Positions 22,776 to 31,514 of a stretch of 32,838 nt of DNA are shown here, in pieces. The notes under the pieces were generated by a model. That model saw only the letters and a list, made by a program, of their open reading frames with translations. It did not search any database and was not told the DNA's origin. The stretch lies in contig JANWYL010000003.1 in NCBI GenBank assembly GCA_025056955.1, positions 1 through 32,838 on the forward strand. Reading direction: 5' to 3'. Position numbers and translations under genes: made by a program. Every line of letters begins with the position of its first letter. Within the stretch, counting starts at the first letter, position 1. The DNA is from Sandaracinaceae bacterium. GTDB taxonomy: Bacteria > Myxococcota_A > Polyangia > Polyangiales > Sandaracinaceae.

Positions 22776-23933
22776 TTAAGCTTCGTCGCTTTTGCGCTTT
22801 CTACGGTAGAAGGGCTTTTGCACGATTTCGGCCTCGATCAGGCGGCCTCGGATTTCAATGCCGATGCGCGCTCCCAGCGAAGCCGAATCGGGAGGCACGT
22901 ATCCCAAGCCGATTGCTCCGCCAAGGCTTGGCGAAGGAGCACCGCTTGTGACCCTTCCAATGGCTTGACCCTTGACCTCGCTTTCGCCTGACCAGGGATA
23001 AATCGCATGGCCGTGTCTTGCGATTCCCCGACCCACCATCTTAAAGGCCACAAGCTTGCGCTCAAGGGGCTGAGTGGAAAGCCGAAGGAGGGCCTCCTTT
23101 CCGATGAAGTCCCTCTCCTTCTCCAGCTTAACGGTCCATCCAAGCCCCGCTTCGAAGGGGTGGGTGCTTTCGTCGATTTCATTCCCGTAGAGCGGATAGG
23201 CACATTCAAGGCGCAAAGTGTCGCGGGCGCCAAGGCCGCAAGGCACAAGCCCCTCGGGCTCGCCTCCGGCCAAAAGCTCATTCCATAGCCGCGCTGCATC
23301 TTCCGCATGGACAAAGAGCTCAAAACCATCTTCACCCGTGTACCCCGTGCGCCCCACAAAGGCCCGGCAGCTGGCAATGATCCCGTCGTGGCAGCCAAAC
23401 GGAGGCAAATCCAAAATGGCCTTCTCGGTTCTTGCGTGCGCAAGAACAGCAGCCGCCCGCGGGCCCTGAACGGCAAAAAGGGCCGTATCATCGGAACGAT
23501 CGGCAAAAACGAGTTCTTTTTGAGCGATCCAGCGGGAAAGCACAGCTTCAAAGTGGGCCTTGAGCTTCTGGCGGTTTGCGGCATTTACAACCACCAAAAA
23601 GCGCTCCTTTGCCCGCCGGTAGACGATGAGGTCGTCAAGGATGGTACCCCTTTCATTGCAAGCGAGGGTGTACATCGCACGCCCAACGGGCAGCTTGGAG
23701 GCATCACCAGTCAACAAGAGGTCGACGGCCTCCTCGGCTTTCGGCCCTTCGATGGTGAACTCACCCATGTGGGAGACATCGAAAATTCCAGCCCTTTCTC
23801 GCACCGCTTTGTGCTCCTCGATGATTCCGCGGTACTCAAGCGGAAGCTCCCACCCTGCGAAGGCGACCATTCGAGCCCCAAGGGCACGATGAATCTCATC
23901 GATAAAGGTCCGCTGCAAAGAAATGCGCTCCAC
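22776..23933 (-). CDS. gcvT: Aminomethyltransferase (glycine cleavage system T protein)
   Basis: The T protein releases ammonia from the aminomethyl-H-protein and transfers the one-carbon unit to tetrahydrofolate. The protein has 385 residues from the chosen start. Family landmarks are MVAFAGWELPLEY near the N terminus, FDVSHMGEF, the folate-site Asp in RGTILDDL, and RTGYTGEDGFE. GLGARDTLRLE, the FIGKEAL segment and the C-terminal ASLGARIGIEIRG barrel follow. The GTG at 23933 was chosen because AGGG lies seven bases upstream. A TTG five codons downstream and another TTG at 23975 are alternatives. The divergent lipoprotein gene starts 115 bases away, leaving little room for a leader; no glycine riboswitch is recognisable there. 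Confidence 0.95.
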   Translation of the reverse strand: MERISLQRTFIDEIHRALGARMVAFAGWELPLEYRGIIEEHKAVRERAGIFDVSHMGEFTIEGPKAEEAVDLLLTGDASKLPVGRAMYTLACNERGTILDDLIVYRRAKERFLVVVNAANRQKLKAHFEAVLSRWIAQKELVFADRSDDTALFAVQGPRAAAVLAHARTEKAILDLPPFGCHDGIIASCRAFVGRTGYTGEDGFELFVHAEDAARLWNELLAGGEPEGLVPCGLGARDTLRLECAYPLYGNEIDESTHPFEAGLGWTVKLEKERDFIGKEALLRLSTQPLERKLVAFKMVGRGIARHGHAIYPWSGESEVKGQAIGRVTSGAPSPSLGGAIGLGYVPPDSASLGARIGIEIRGRLIEAEIVQKPFYRRKRKSDEA

Positions 23934-24048
23934 CCTTTCACCCTGTTCTGTCTTTTTGGATTTTTCAATCCCCAAATGCTTTACGCATCGCTTGGGCCAA
24001 GCTTTTCGGGCGCTTTTTCAAAACCCAAAGCGGGTTAAACTCCTCGGG
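23934..24048. other. Divergent intergenic region between gcvT and the hydrolase lipoprotein
   Basis: A 115-base spacer that must carry promoters for both genes. I saw no convincing -35/-10 pair and no glycine-riboswitch-like hairpins. Confidence 0.3.
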
Positions 24049-27000
24049 ATGCCGAAAACGCGCCTGCGTTCGTTTTGGCTTGTTTCGATCGCTTTCGTCC
24101 AAGCCTGCTACGGAGGGGGCCTCCCGGAAGGCTGGCGCCAAACCCCTCCCGGAATTGGCCCACGCGTCGTTTGGAACTTTTACACAAAAGGCCTCCCCGA
24201 ACTCCCCCTTCCCAATGATGTGGCGACTTGGCCCGATCCGAGCTCAGCGACAGGGAGGCGCATCAATGCAAGCGAAAACGCGCTCACAAAACTTGAACGC
24301 AACCTGCGGAAGCACTTTAACCTTCTCGACGGATGGGGTACCTATTCCCCAATCACCATCCCATTTGATGGGCCGATAGATACCCAGTCTCTCCTCCGGA
24401 GACAAGGACCGGGGCGAATGCATGCCCGCGACTTCCGAGAGCATGCGATTTATCTCATCGATTTGGAAAGCGGCCTTCCAGTTCCACTTGACCTTGGAAG
24501 CGGAAGCCACCCCTACACCACCCTTCGGCAAGGTGGATTTTTTGACCACGATCCGAGGGGAGACGAGCTTAACCTCCTTTTTGAAAGCGTTGAAGAGGAT
24601 TTAAACAGAAATGGTGTTCTCGATGTGGGTGAAGACAGCGATTTCGACGGGGTTCTCGATCATCCAAATACACCAGATGGAATTCTCCGAGGCACTCCCC
24701 TCGAAGGTGTCGATCGAATGCTTTGGTTTTATGAGCGTGAAACCAACACCCTGGTTTTGCGCACCTTTGTTCCCCTTTTGCCCCGCCGAAAGTATGCTGT
24801 CGTTCTCACCGAGCGCCTGATCGGTGCAAATGGCCACCCGGTGCGTTCACCCTTTCACGTCGTGCATCACCCATCGCAGGTGTGGGAGCTTGCGCGCTTG
24901 CCTGAGATTTTCAAAGCCCATCCTGAGCTTTATGGTGATCTCGCAGAGCTTGGTTGGGACGGTGTGGCCTTCGCTTGGTCTTTTAGCACCCAGTCAACAA
25001 CCGATGAACTCGATGCGATCCGAGATGGCCTTGATGGGAAGGGCCCCTTCGCTTGGCTTGCCCAAGCGATCCCTTTTGACGCCGCTCCCCTTCCCCTCCA
25101 GGGAGGGGGGCGCTGTGGGGATCCTGGGCCAAAGGCCTTCATTGCGCCTGGAGAGCGGGTGCGCTCCATTTTGCGCCGGCTGGCTTCTTTTGGCTTTGGC
25201 CTGAGCGAACAAGCGGCCAAAGACTTTGAAAACAGCTATGCACGTCTTTCGCACGTGGTGGCCTTGGTCTTTGAGACACCTCGTTTTCTTGGCGATCCCG
25301 AGAAAGAAAACCTGGAAGAGGCCTTTGATCTCGATCTTCAAAGCGGAAGGGCGCGCTGGCAACGCGAAAGCGTGCGCATGCTGCTTCTCATCCCCACTGA
25401 GACGGCCTCGCAAAAGCAGCCCTTTCCGGTCCTGCTTTACGCGCATGGCCACACGACAAGCGCAGCTGAAGTCTTGCTTTTTGGAGGCTTTTTCCTTCAG
25501 CACGGGATGGCAGTTGCCGCAATCGATGCCCCAGGTCATGGGCTATCGCTTTCACCAGCCCTTGGCAGCTTGTTGCGTTCGCTCCTTTCGAGCGAATGCC
25601 TTGAAGGGCTCGCCCGCGCGATTCTTTTGGGCAGAGCCCCCGACCTCGATGGAGATGGCGCACCAGACAGCGGTCCCCTCTTTTGGACGGCCTACGCAGC
25701 CCACACCAGGGACTCGGTGCGCCAGTCGGCCATCGATCAGCTTACCGCCCTCCGTGTGCTTCGCGCCTTTAACGGCATCCGCCTTGCCAAGCCCCTTCAC
25801 CTTCCGCTCCCTGTGGGAAGAAGCCTCCTTGGAGCAGGCGCACCAAGCCATGTGGACTTTGATGGCGATTACAACCGCGATGGACGCCCGGATCTTGCTG
25901 GCGATTTCGATGGAAACGGTGTGCCTGATCTCGGTGGGCCGGCTGTACCTTACCGCATGGCAGGAACCTCAATGGGTGGCATCTTGAGCGCTCTCGTCGC
26001 AGGGCTTGAGCCAACCATCGATGCCACCGTGTCTTTTATCGGAGGTGGAGGGTTGGGTGATATCGCCATCCGGACGAATAACCCAGTCGTCCGAGCGGCC
26101 TTGCACCTGCGCATCATGGGCCCCTTTGTGGTCACAGAAAGGGGGGGAAATCCCCAGCAGAGTGCCTGTCGATCGGATCAGTTCTCTGTCCAAGTGGTGG
26201 GGGCCTTCCTCGGAAGGGAAGAAAAGAGCGAAATCGCCTGCGTGGATGGAGATCTGCTTGGGCCTCGGGATGTGCTCCTTGTCCGCAACCTCTCCAAAGG
26301 CCTGGTTGGGTGTGCGGGAGCAACCAAAGGTGAAGCCGGCCGATTTCGTGTAGCCATTCCCTCTGACATTGGGGACAGGTGGGTGATTGAAATCTATCGC
26401 GATGCCCTTGGAGCCGTTGATTTTAGCAATTGCAAGTTTTCTCCTTCGCTCCCTCCAGCAAGGGTGATCGATCGGTGGGAGTCAGCACTTGCGCATGAGG
26501 AATGCGAAAGGTGTTCAAGGTGGGGAAACCAACGCATGGCTCCAGATGATCCCCTTCGTTCCCCAGCTGAGGGGATGGCCCTGCGCAGACAAAGCCCGAA
26601 GCTCAGGAGGCTTTTCACCTTGGCCCAAGCAGCACTCGAGCGAGGCGACCCGATCAACTATGTTCGAAGGGTTTTTCTCGATCCCATTTCCCTCCACCCA
26701 AGAAGCCTGCTCATCATTCCAAGCGCAGGTGATCCGGATGTTCCCGTCTCGACGGCTTATTCCCTTGCGCGTGCAGCAGGGATTCTCCCCTTTTTACCTG
26801 CGGATGCACCCCCCCACCTCACACCCTACCGGGCCCCATCAACCTTCGAGGTACGCCATGGTTTTGCCTCTCCAAATGACGTGCTCATCGCTTGGCATGC
26901 GACCGAGGGAATTGCTCGATTTGGGCGTCACCCAGTTCCCGGTGCGGCTTTTTTCCTTGTTGATATCGACGATCTATCCGATGGGCGCGCTGCTTTTCGA

Positions 27001-27363
27001 ACGAGTGATGGCAAGGGAATTCCAATCAAGCAAGGAGGTGTTCAACCACCGCGGCTTTCGCCACCCCTCCGATGGTCACGGCTCTCCTCGCCCCTTTGGG
27101 ACTCAGATGGAACTTGGGTTTGGGAATACCAGCGAGGTGCACCTACCTCAGCGCTCGTCACAACCTATTTCAACCCCTATGGCGCCCATGCCCCATCCAC
27201 CCTTTTTGACCCAGATACACCCTTTGACGCCCCTGTTTACACCTTTGGCCTCATGGGGAGATATCTCTCAACAGGAGGCCGAGACATCCCCTACTTGAGC
27301 AACCCAAGCGGGCACCATTGCCTTGAGGATCTCTCTTGCCCTTTTTTTGAATCTGCCCCTTGA
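24049..27363 (+). CDS. Large alpha/beta-hydrolase lipoprotein with Ca-binding-like loops
   Basis: A 1104-residue lipoprotein. The signal peptide ends in VQAC (Cys20). The N-terminal 350 residues resemble the start of extracellular lipases of the VolA/Pla-1 group. They hold an acidic N-x-N-G-x-x-D-x-G-E-D-x-D-x-D-G loop (about 184-205). The hydrolase core begins with YAHGHTTS (about 465), AIDAPGHGLS, and the nucleophile elbow AGTSMGG with Ser641. DxDxDG-like loops occur before the elbow (DLDGDGAPD and DFDGDYNRDGRPD), consistent with calcium binding. A long C-terminal part includes a possible acid/base region around SAGDPDVPV and RHGF. Substrate is unknown; lipase/esterase activity is inferred from the fold. 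The ATG at 24049 gives a complete lipoprotein signal, though the frame is open for 42 codons upstream. Confidence 0.82.
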   Translation: MPKTRLRSFWLVSIAFVQACYGGGLPEGWRQTPPGIGPRVVWNFYTKGLPELPLPNDVATWPDPSSATGRRINASENALTKLERNLRKHFNLLDGWGTYSPITIPFDGPIDTQSLLRRQGPGRMHARDFREHAIYLIDLESGLPVPLDLGSGSHPYTTLRQGGFFDHDPRGDELNLLFESVEEDLNRNGVLDVGEDSDFDGVLDHPNTPDGILRGTPLEGVDRMLWFYERETNTLVLRTFVPLLPRRKYAVVLTERLIGANGHPVRSPFHVVHHPSQVWELARLPEIFKAHPELYGDLAELGWDGVAFAWSFSTQSTTDELDAIRDGLDGKGPFAWLAQAIPFDAAPLPLQGGGRCGDPGPKAFIAPGERVRSILRRLASFGFGLSEQAAKDFENSYARLSHVVALVFETPRFLGDPEKENLEEAFDLDLQSGRARWQRESVRMLLLIPTETASQKQPFPVLLYAHGHTTSAAEVLLFGGFFLQHGMAVAAIDAPGHGLSLSPALGSLLRSLLSSECLEGLARAILLGRAPDLDGDGAPDSGPLFWTAYAAHTRDSVRQSAIDQLTALRVLRAFNGIRLAKPLHLPLPVGRSLLGAGAPSHVDFDGDYNRDGRPDLAGDFDGNGVPDLGGPAVPYRMAGTSMGGILSALVAGLEPTIDATVSFIGGGGLGDIAIRTNNPVVRAALHLRIMGPFVVTERGGNPQQSACRSDQFSVQVVGAFLGREEKSEIACVDGDLLGPRDVLLVRNLSKGLVGCAGATKGEAGRFRVAIPSDIGDRWVIEIYRDALGAVDFSNCKFSPSLPPARVIDRWESALAHEECERCSRWGNQRMAPDDPLRSPAEGMALRRQSPKLRRLFTLAQAALERGDPINYVRRVFLDPISLHPRSLLIIPSAGDPDVPVSTAYSLARAAGILPFLPADAPPHLTPYRAPSTFEVRHGFASPNDVLIAWHATEGIARFGRHPVPGAAFFLVDIDDLSDGRAAFRTSDGKGIPIKQGGVQPPRLSPPLRWSRLSSPLWDSDGTWVWEYQRGAPTSALVTTYFNPYGAHAPSTLFDPDTPFDAPVYTFGLMGRYLSTGGRDIPYLSNPSGHHCLEDLSCPFFESAP

Positions 27364-27371
27364 TTGTGACG

Positions 27372-27752
27372 ATGGGTGAGGAGCAAAAGGGATCAAGGGA
27401 AGAAACGCTCAAGCTTTTAAGGGAGCTAAGCCATGCCTTGGTTCAGAGGATGGCAAAGGACCCGATGATCGGCTTCTATTTTGCCCATACCGATCTTGAG
27501 CGCCTGGCAAGGCTTGAGTTTCAACACCTTGCGCGGCTTTTTGGCTTCGATATCCCTTACGAAGGGAGGCCTCTTGAAGAGGTCCACTACCCAAGGCGCA
27601 TCTTTGAGGGCCATTTCCATCGCCGCCTCGTTTTGCTGAAGGAAGTCCTTGAGGAGCTCGGCGCGCCTTCTGAGATCCGCAAGCACTGGCTCGAGATGAG
27701 CCTAAAGGAAAAAGATCGCATTGTGCACCCCCACAAGGGTGCATGTGCCTAA
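27372..27752 (+). CDS. Truncated-hemoglobin-like (globin) protein
   Basis: A 126-residue helical protein whose layout fits truncated hemoglobins. A helix with KDPMIGFYFAHTD (residues 29-41) matches the Dp-x-x-x-x-[FY]F B-C region, and LEFQHLARLFG (48-58) matches helix E. IPYEGRP then EVHYP contain His72, the likely proximal heme ligand, and HFHRRLVLLKEVLEELGAP (81-99) matches helices G-H. Heme binding would place it in oxygen or nitric-oxide handling, but identity with known groups is only moderate by eye. The start is uncertain: ATG 27372 is taken, while TTG 27360 and GTG 27366 are in frame and none has a Shine-Dalgarno. It lies eight bases after the hydrolase stop and one base before the ATPase start, so the three genes are likely one transcript. 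Confidence 0.62.
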   Translation: MGEEQKGSREETLKLLRELSHALVQRMAKDPMIGFYFAHTDLERLARLEFQHLARLFGFDIPYEGRPLEEVHYPRRIFEGHFHRRLVLLKEVLEELGAPSEIRKHWLEMSLKEKDRIVHPHKGACA

Positions 27753-27753
27753 G

Positions 27754-30534
27754 ATGGGCCTTAAGGCCGAGATTGCCCGCCTGCACAAAGGGGTGGCGAG
27801 GGCAGAAGCAGTGTGTCAAAGCCAGCCAGTGTCTCATCGGGCTTGGCACGCACTCGAGGCAAAAGAAGTACTGAGCCTCCTTGGAAGCAGGGAGGAAGGG
27901 CTTTCGAGTGAGGAGGCAAGAAAGCGCCTCCTCCGGGATGGGCCCAATCAGATCGAGCCAGCGGATGGCCTGAGCTGGCTTTCAAAGCTCCTCCGGCAAT
28001 TCATCGAGCCTTTGGTTGTTGTCCTCATTGCCTCTTCCCTGCTTTCGCTTGCGCTTGGCGACACAGTGGATGCGCTTGTGATTGGAATTGTCGTGATCAT
28101 CAATGGGATCATTGGATTTGTCCAAGAATTTCGGGCCGAACGGGCGATCCAATCCCTCGGACGCCTGCTTGTGACAGAGGCTTCCGTGCTCCGTGACGGT
28201 CGCCCCCAGCGCATTCCAAGCGCATCCTTGGTGGTTGGGGACATCGTCTTTTTGAGCTCGGGTGATGGCGTCCCTGCCGATATCCGTTTGCTTGAAAGCA
28301 AAGAACTCCTGGTCGAAGAAGCTGCGCTGACCGGTGAATCGGTACCGGTTGAAAAATCACCCGCGCTTCTCCCCCAAGAGACAGCCCTTCCCGAAAGGAG
28401 CAACATGGTGTATGCGGGTTCGGCTGTGGTGCATGGCCGGGGTCACGGGGTGGTTGTCGCCACGGGCAAGGAAAGCGAGGCAGGGCGAATCGCGAGGCTC
28501 ATGAAAGAAACCAAGGGGATTGAAACACCGCTCACCAGGCGAATCCGCCGCCTCTCCAGAGCCCTCGTCTGGACTGTGCTCGGGATCGCTTTTGTGCTCT
28601 TTGTGATCGAGCTCCTCCGCGGAAGACCTCTGGACGAGACCTTCAACGCAGCTGTGGCTTTGGCAGTTGCAGCCATTCCCGAGGGGCTCCCTGCTGCAGT
28701 GACTGTGCTCCTTGCGGTTGGCACCCAAGCCATGGCCCGCCGCAACGCCCTGATTCGGCAACTGCCTGCCGTCGAAACCCTTGGGAGCACCACGGTGATC
28801 TGCACCGACAAAACGGGAACACTCACCCAAAATCAAATGACAGTCACAAGCGCTGTGATTGGAAATGAGTGGGTGGAAATCGGAGGGGTCGGGATGGACC
28901 TCAAAGGTGATTTCTTGCTCCGTGGCGCTCCAATCGGCCATTCACCTGGTTTGATCGAAGTTCTCCGTGCAGGTGCATTGTGCAACGAAAGCCGGTTGGA
29001 GCTGAGTGCACAGGGGCTTAGGGCAGAGGGAGATCCAACAGAAATCGCTTTGATCATCGCTGCCCATAAGGGGGGTGTGCGCAAGGAGGAACTCAGCCAG
29101 TGGAAACGCCTCGACATCATCCCCTTTGAGTCGGCACGCATGTACATGGCCACCCTTCATGAAAAAGAGGGTGATCCATCCCAATCGATTGCCTACGTCA
29201 AAGGCTCGTCAGAAGCCTTGCTCCACCGATGCACCGATCAAATCCTTCTCGATGGCACCATTCACCCAATCGATCACAAAAAGCTTGAGCAAAGCGTCGA
29301 AGCCATGGCTTCGCAGGGCATGAGGGTGCTTGTGATCGCACGCAAGATGTTGGGCAAAACCCATCGACTTGACCATGAGGAATTGCACCATCTCACCCTC
29401 ATCGGTCTTGTTGGAATGATCGATCCCCCAAGGCCCCGGGCACGCGAAGCGGTGATCCGCTGCCAGGAAGCAGGAATCATGGTCAAGATGATCACCGGCG
29501 ACCACGCAAGCACAGCAAAAGCGATCGCCAAGGCACTTTCGATTGAAGGTTCACGCGATTCAAAGGGCGAGCTCGAGGTGCTTAGCGGCCGGGAAATCGC
29601 CCTCCTCGATGAAGAAGTCCTCGCGAAACGCGTTCTTTCGACGGCGGTCTTTGCAAGGGTCCTCCCCGAGCAAAAGCTGAGCCTGGTCAAAGCCCTCCAA
29701 AAAAGGGGGCAAATCGTTGCGATGACGGGAGATGGAGTCAACGATGCTCCTGCCCTTAAGCAAGCCGATATCGGAATCGCCATGGGACGCCAAGGCACAG
29801 AAGTCGCGCGAGCAGCTGCCGCGATGGTGCTCACCGATGATGATTTCGCAACGATCGCTGCTGCCGTTGAAGAGGGGAGAGCCATCTACGACAACTTGGT
29901 GAAATTCATCGCATGGACACTGCCCACGAACGGTGGCGAAGCGGTGGTGCTTCTTGCAGCGATGCTCCTCGGCACAGAGCTCCCCGTGCTCCCCTTGCAT
30001 CTCCTCTGGATCAACATGAGCACTGCTCTGCTCCTTGGCACTTCCCTCATCTTCGAAGTTCGGGAGCCTGGGCTAATGCAAAGGCCGCCTCGTTCACCCA
30101 AAGAATCCTTGATCGACCGCAACCTCCTCATCCGCACCATCCTCGTAAGCCTCGCCATGGGGATCACGGCATTTGCCCTCTTTGAAACGGCGCAATCCCA
30201 TGGTGAAAAGATCGAAGCAGCGCGCACCATTGCAATGAATACCGTGGTTGTGGTTGAGGTGGGTTATCTCTTTGCCTGCAGATCCCTGCGCCATACCCTC
30301 TTTCAAATCGGCTTTTTCACCAACCCATGGGTGTTTGGAGCGTCCTTTCTCATGCTCATCACCCAGCTTGGAATCACCTACCTCCCCTTCTTCAACCGCA
30401 TCCTTCACACTGGACCAATCGAGTGGTGGTGGTGGGTGGTTTTGAGTGGGCTTGGCTTCCTTGTGTATCTTGCCGCTGAACTCAAAAAGGTGCTTTGGAA
30501 GGGTGATTTGGATGTGCGTGGAACCCTTCGCTGA
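27754..30534 (+). CDS. P2-type cation-transporting ATPase (CtpF/PacL-like)
   Basis: A 926-residue ion pump with all P-type hallmarks. The actuator TGES is at residues 193-196, and the phosphorylated Asp352 lies in CTDKTGTLT. The hinge TGDGVNDAPA contains D660 and D664, and the M4 motif P309-E310-G311-L312 is present. About ten membrane segments are predicted. Within M5, N726 and E729 match Ca-site residues of SERCA. In M6 the sequence is WINMSTALL, so the site equivalent to SERCA Asp800 is Ala758. This resembles the bacterial CtpF-like branch (WINM-x-TA followed by FE-x-x-E-P-x-L-M-x-RPPR) rather than classical Ca pumps. Ion specificity is therefore open. The ATG at 27754 starts one base after the globin-like gene and lacks a clear Shine-Dalgarno, suggesting coupling. 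It converges with fabD, with 12 bases between stops. Confidence 0.93.
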   Translation: MGLKAEIARLHKGVARAEAVCQSQPVSHRAWHALEAKEVLSLLGSREEGLSSEEARKRLLRDGPNQIEPADGLSWLSKLLRQFIEPLVVVLIASSLLSLALGDTVDALVIGIVVIINGIIGFVQEFRAERAIQSLGRLLVTEASVLRDGRPQRIPSASLVVGDIVFLSSGDGVPADIRLLESKELLVEEAALTGESVPVEKSPALLPQETALPERSNMVYAGSAVVHGRGHGVVVATGKESEAGRIARLMKETKGIETPLTRRIRRLSRALVWTVLGIAFVLFVIELLRGRPLDETFNAAVALAVAAIPEGLPAAVTVLLAVGTQAMARRNALIRQLPAVETLGSTTVICTDKTGTLTQNQMTVTSAVIGNEWVEIGGVGMDLKGDFLLRGAPIGHSPGLIEVLRAGALCNESRLELSAQGLRAEGDPTEIALIIAAHKGGVRKEELSQWKRLDIIPFESARMYMATLHEKEGDPSQSIAYVKGSSEALLHRCTDQILLDGTIHPIDHKKLEQSVEAMASQGMRVLVIARKMLGKTHRLDHEELHHLTLIGLVGMIDPPRPRAREAVIRCQEAGIMVKMITGDHASTAKAIAKALSIEGSRDSKGELEVLSGREIALLDEEVLAKRVLSTAVFARVLPEQKLSLVKALQKRGQIVAMTGDGVNDAPALKQADIGIAMGRQGTEVARAAAAMVLTDDDFATIAAAVEEGRAIYDNLVKFIAWTLPTNGGEAVVLLAAMLLGTELPVLPLHLLWINMSTALLLGTSLIFEVREPGLMQRPPRSPKESLIDRNLLIRTILVSLAMGITAFALFETAQSHGEKIEAARTIAMNTVVVVEVGYLFACRSLRHTLFQIGFFTNPWVFGASFLMLITQLGITYLPFFNRILHTGPIEWWWWVVLSGLGFLVYLAAELKKVLWKGDLDVRGTLR

Positions 30535-30546
30535 ACGACAGGTTGA

Positions 30547-31512
30547 TCAGGTGCCAACACCCTCCCGATGCGCGCGGATGGCTTCGCGGGCGGGACCGAA
30601 ATCTTTTGGGCCTTGGACCGAGATGGCCTGAACGCCTTCAAGGGTGCGTTTGACCATGCCGGTAAGCGCATTCCCTGGGCCAATCTCGACAAAAAGGCTC
30701 ACGCCATCGGCATGCATGCGCCGGAGGCTTTCCTCCCAACGCACGGGGCGGCTCACTTGGCGGATGAGGGCTTCTCGGGCTTTTTCCGGCGAGCAAAGCG
30801 GCAAAGCGTCGATATTGGCATAGATCGGGACCCTCGGGCTTTGAAAGCGCATCCTGCGGATATAGGGCTCAAGGGCCTCTTCAGCGCTTCTCATGAGGCT
30901 GGAATGGAAAGGGGCGCTTACGGGCAAAGGCATGGCCCGGCCGCCAAGCTTTTTCACGCGCTCACTCACCATTTCCACAGCCCGAGCATGGCCTGCAATC
31001 ACGATTTGGCCTGGTGAGTTGTAGTTGACAGGCTCGACCACTTCGCCGCTTTCCCTTTGGACTTCCTCACAGAGGTTGCAAAGGGCCTCCCGGCTCACCT
31101 TGAGGATGGCGCTCATCGCTCCTACGCCAAGGGGGACTGCTTCTTGCATGAGTTTTCCGCGCAAGCGGACGATTTCAACTGTTTCTTCGAAGTCAATTGT
31201 GCCTGCCACCACATTGGCGGTGTATTCGCCAAGGCTATGGCCGGCCACGCAATCGGGAGTTTCTCCGAAAGCCTTGTAGATGGCAATCGAAGTCACAAGC
31301 ACAGCTGGCTGCGTGTGCTCTGTCAGGCGCAAGCTTTCCTCTGGGCCTTCAAAGCAAAGGCGACTTAAAGAAAAGCCAAGTACATGATCGGCAATTTCAA
31401 AGAGCGAACGCGCCTCTTCGCTTGATTCAAAAACCTCTCGGCCCATTCCAACCCGCTGGGCACCTTGGCCAGGAAAAATGAACGCGACTTTGCCCATTGC
31501 CTTTGGCCTCAT
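30547..31512 (-). CDS. fabD: Malonyl-CoA:ACP transacylase
   Basis: This enzyme loads malonate from CoA onto acyl carrier protein for fatty-acid elongation. Its 321 residues are normal. Landmarks are FIFPGQGAQRVGMG (11-24), the nucleophile Ser93 in GHSLGEY, Arg118 in RLRGKLMQ, and catalytic His203 in SAPFHSSLM. The C-terminal EIGPGNALTGMVKR loop also fits. I chose the ATG at 31512 because GAGG lies six bases upstream, inside the end of the preceding gene. The ATG at 31497 is the alternative. It lies only two bases after the stop of the unknown gene upstream, so it is likely translationally coupled. No other fab gene is adjacent; a PKS trans-acyltransferase is possible but no PKS genes are seen. 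Confidence 0.95.
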   Translation of the reverse strand: MRPKAMGKVAFIFPGQGAQRVGMGREVFESSEEARSLFEIADHVLGFSLSRLCFEGPEESLRLTEHTQPAVLVTSIAIYKAFGETPDCVAGHSLGEYTANVVAGTIDFEETVEIVRLRGKLMQEAVPLGVGAMSAILKVSREALCNLCEEVQRESGEVVEPVNYNSPGQIVIAGHARAVEMVSERVKKLGGRAMPLPVSAPFHSSLMRSAEEALEPYIRRMRFQSPRVPIYANIDALPLCSPEKAREALIRQVSRPVRWEESLRRMHADGVSLFVEIGPGNALTGMVKRTLEGVQAISVQGPKDFGPAREAIRAHREGVGT

Positions 31513-31514
31513 GC

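Noticed and set aside
23934..24048. Glycine riboswitch upstream of gcvT
   Set aside because: The spacer is only 115 bases, and I could not draw the paired-aptamer hairpins or find the conserved purine-rich cores.
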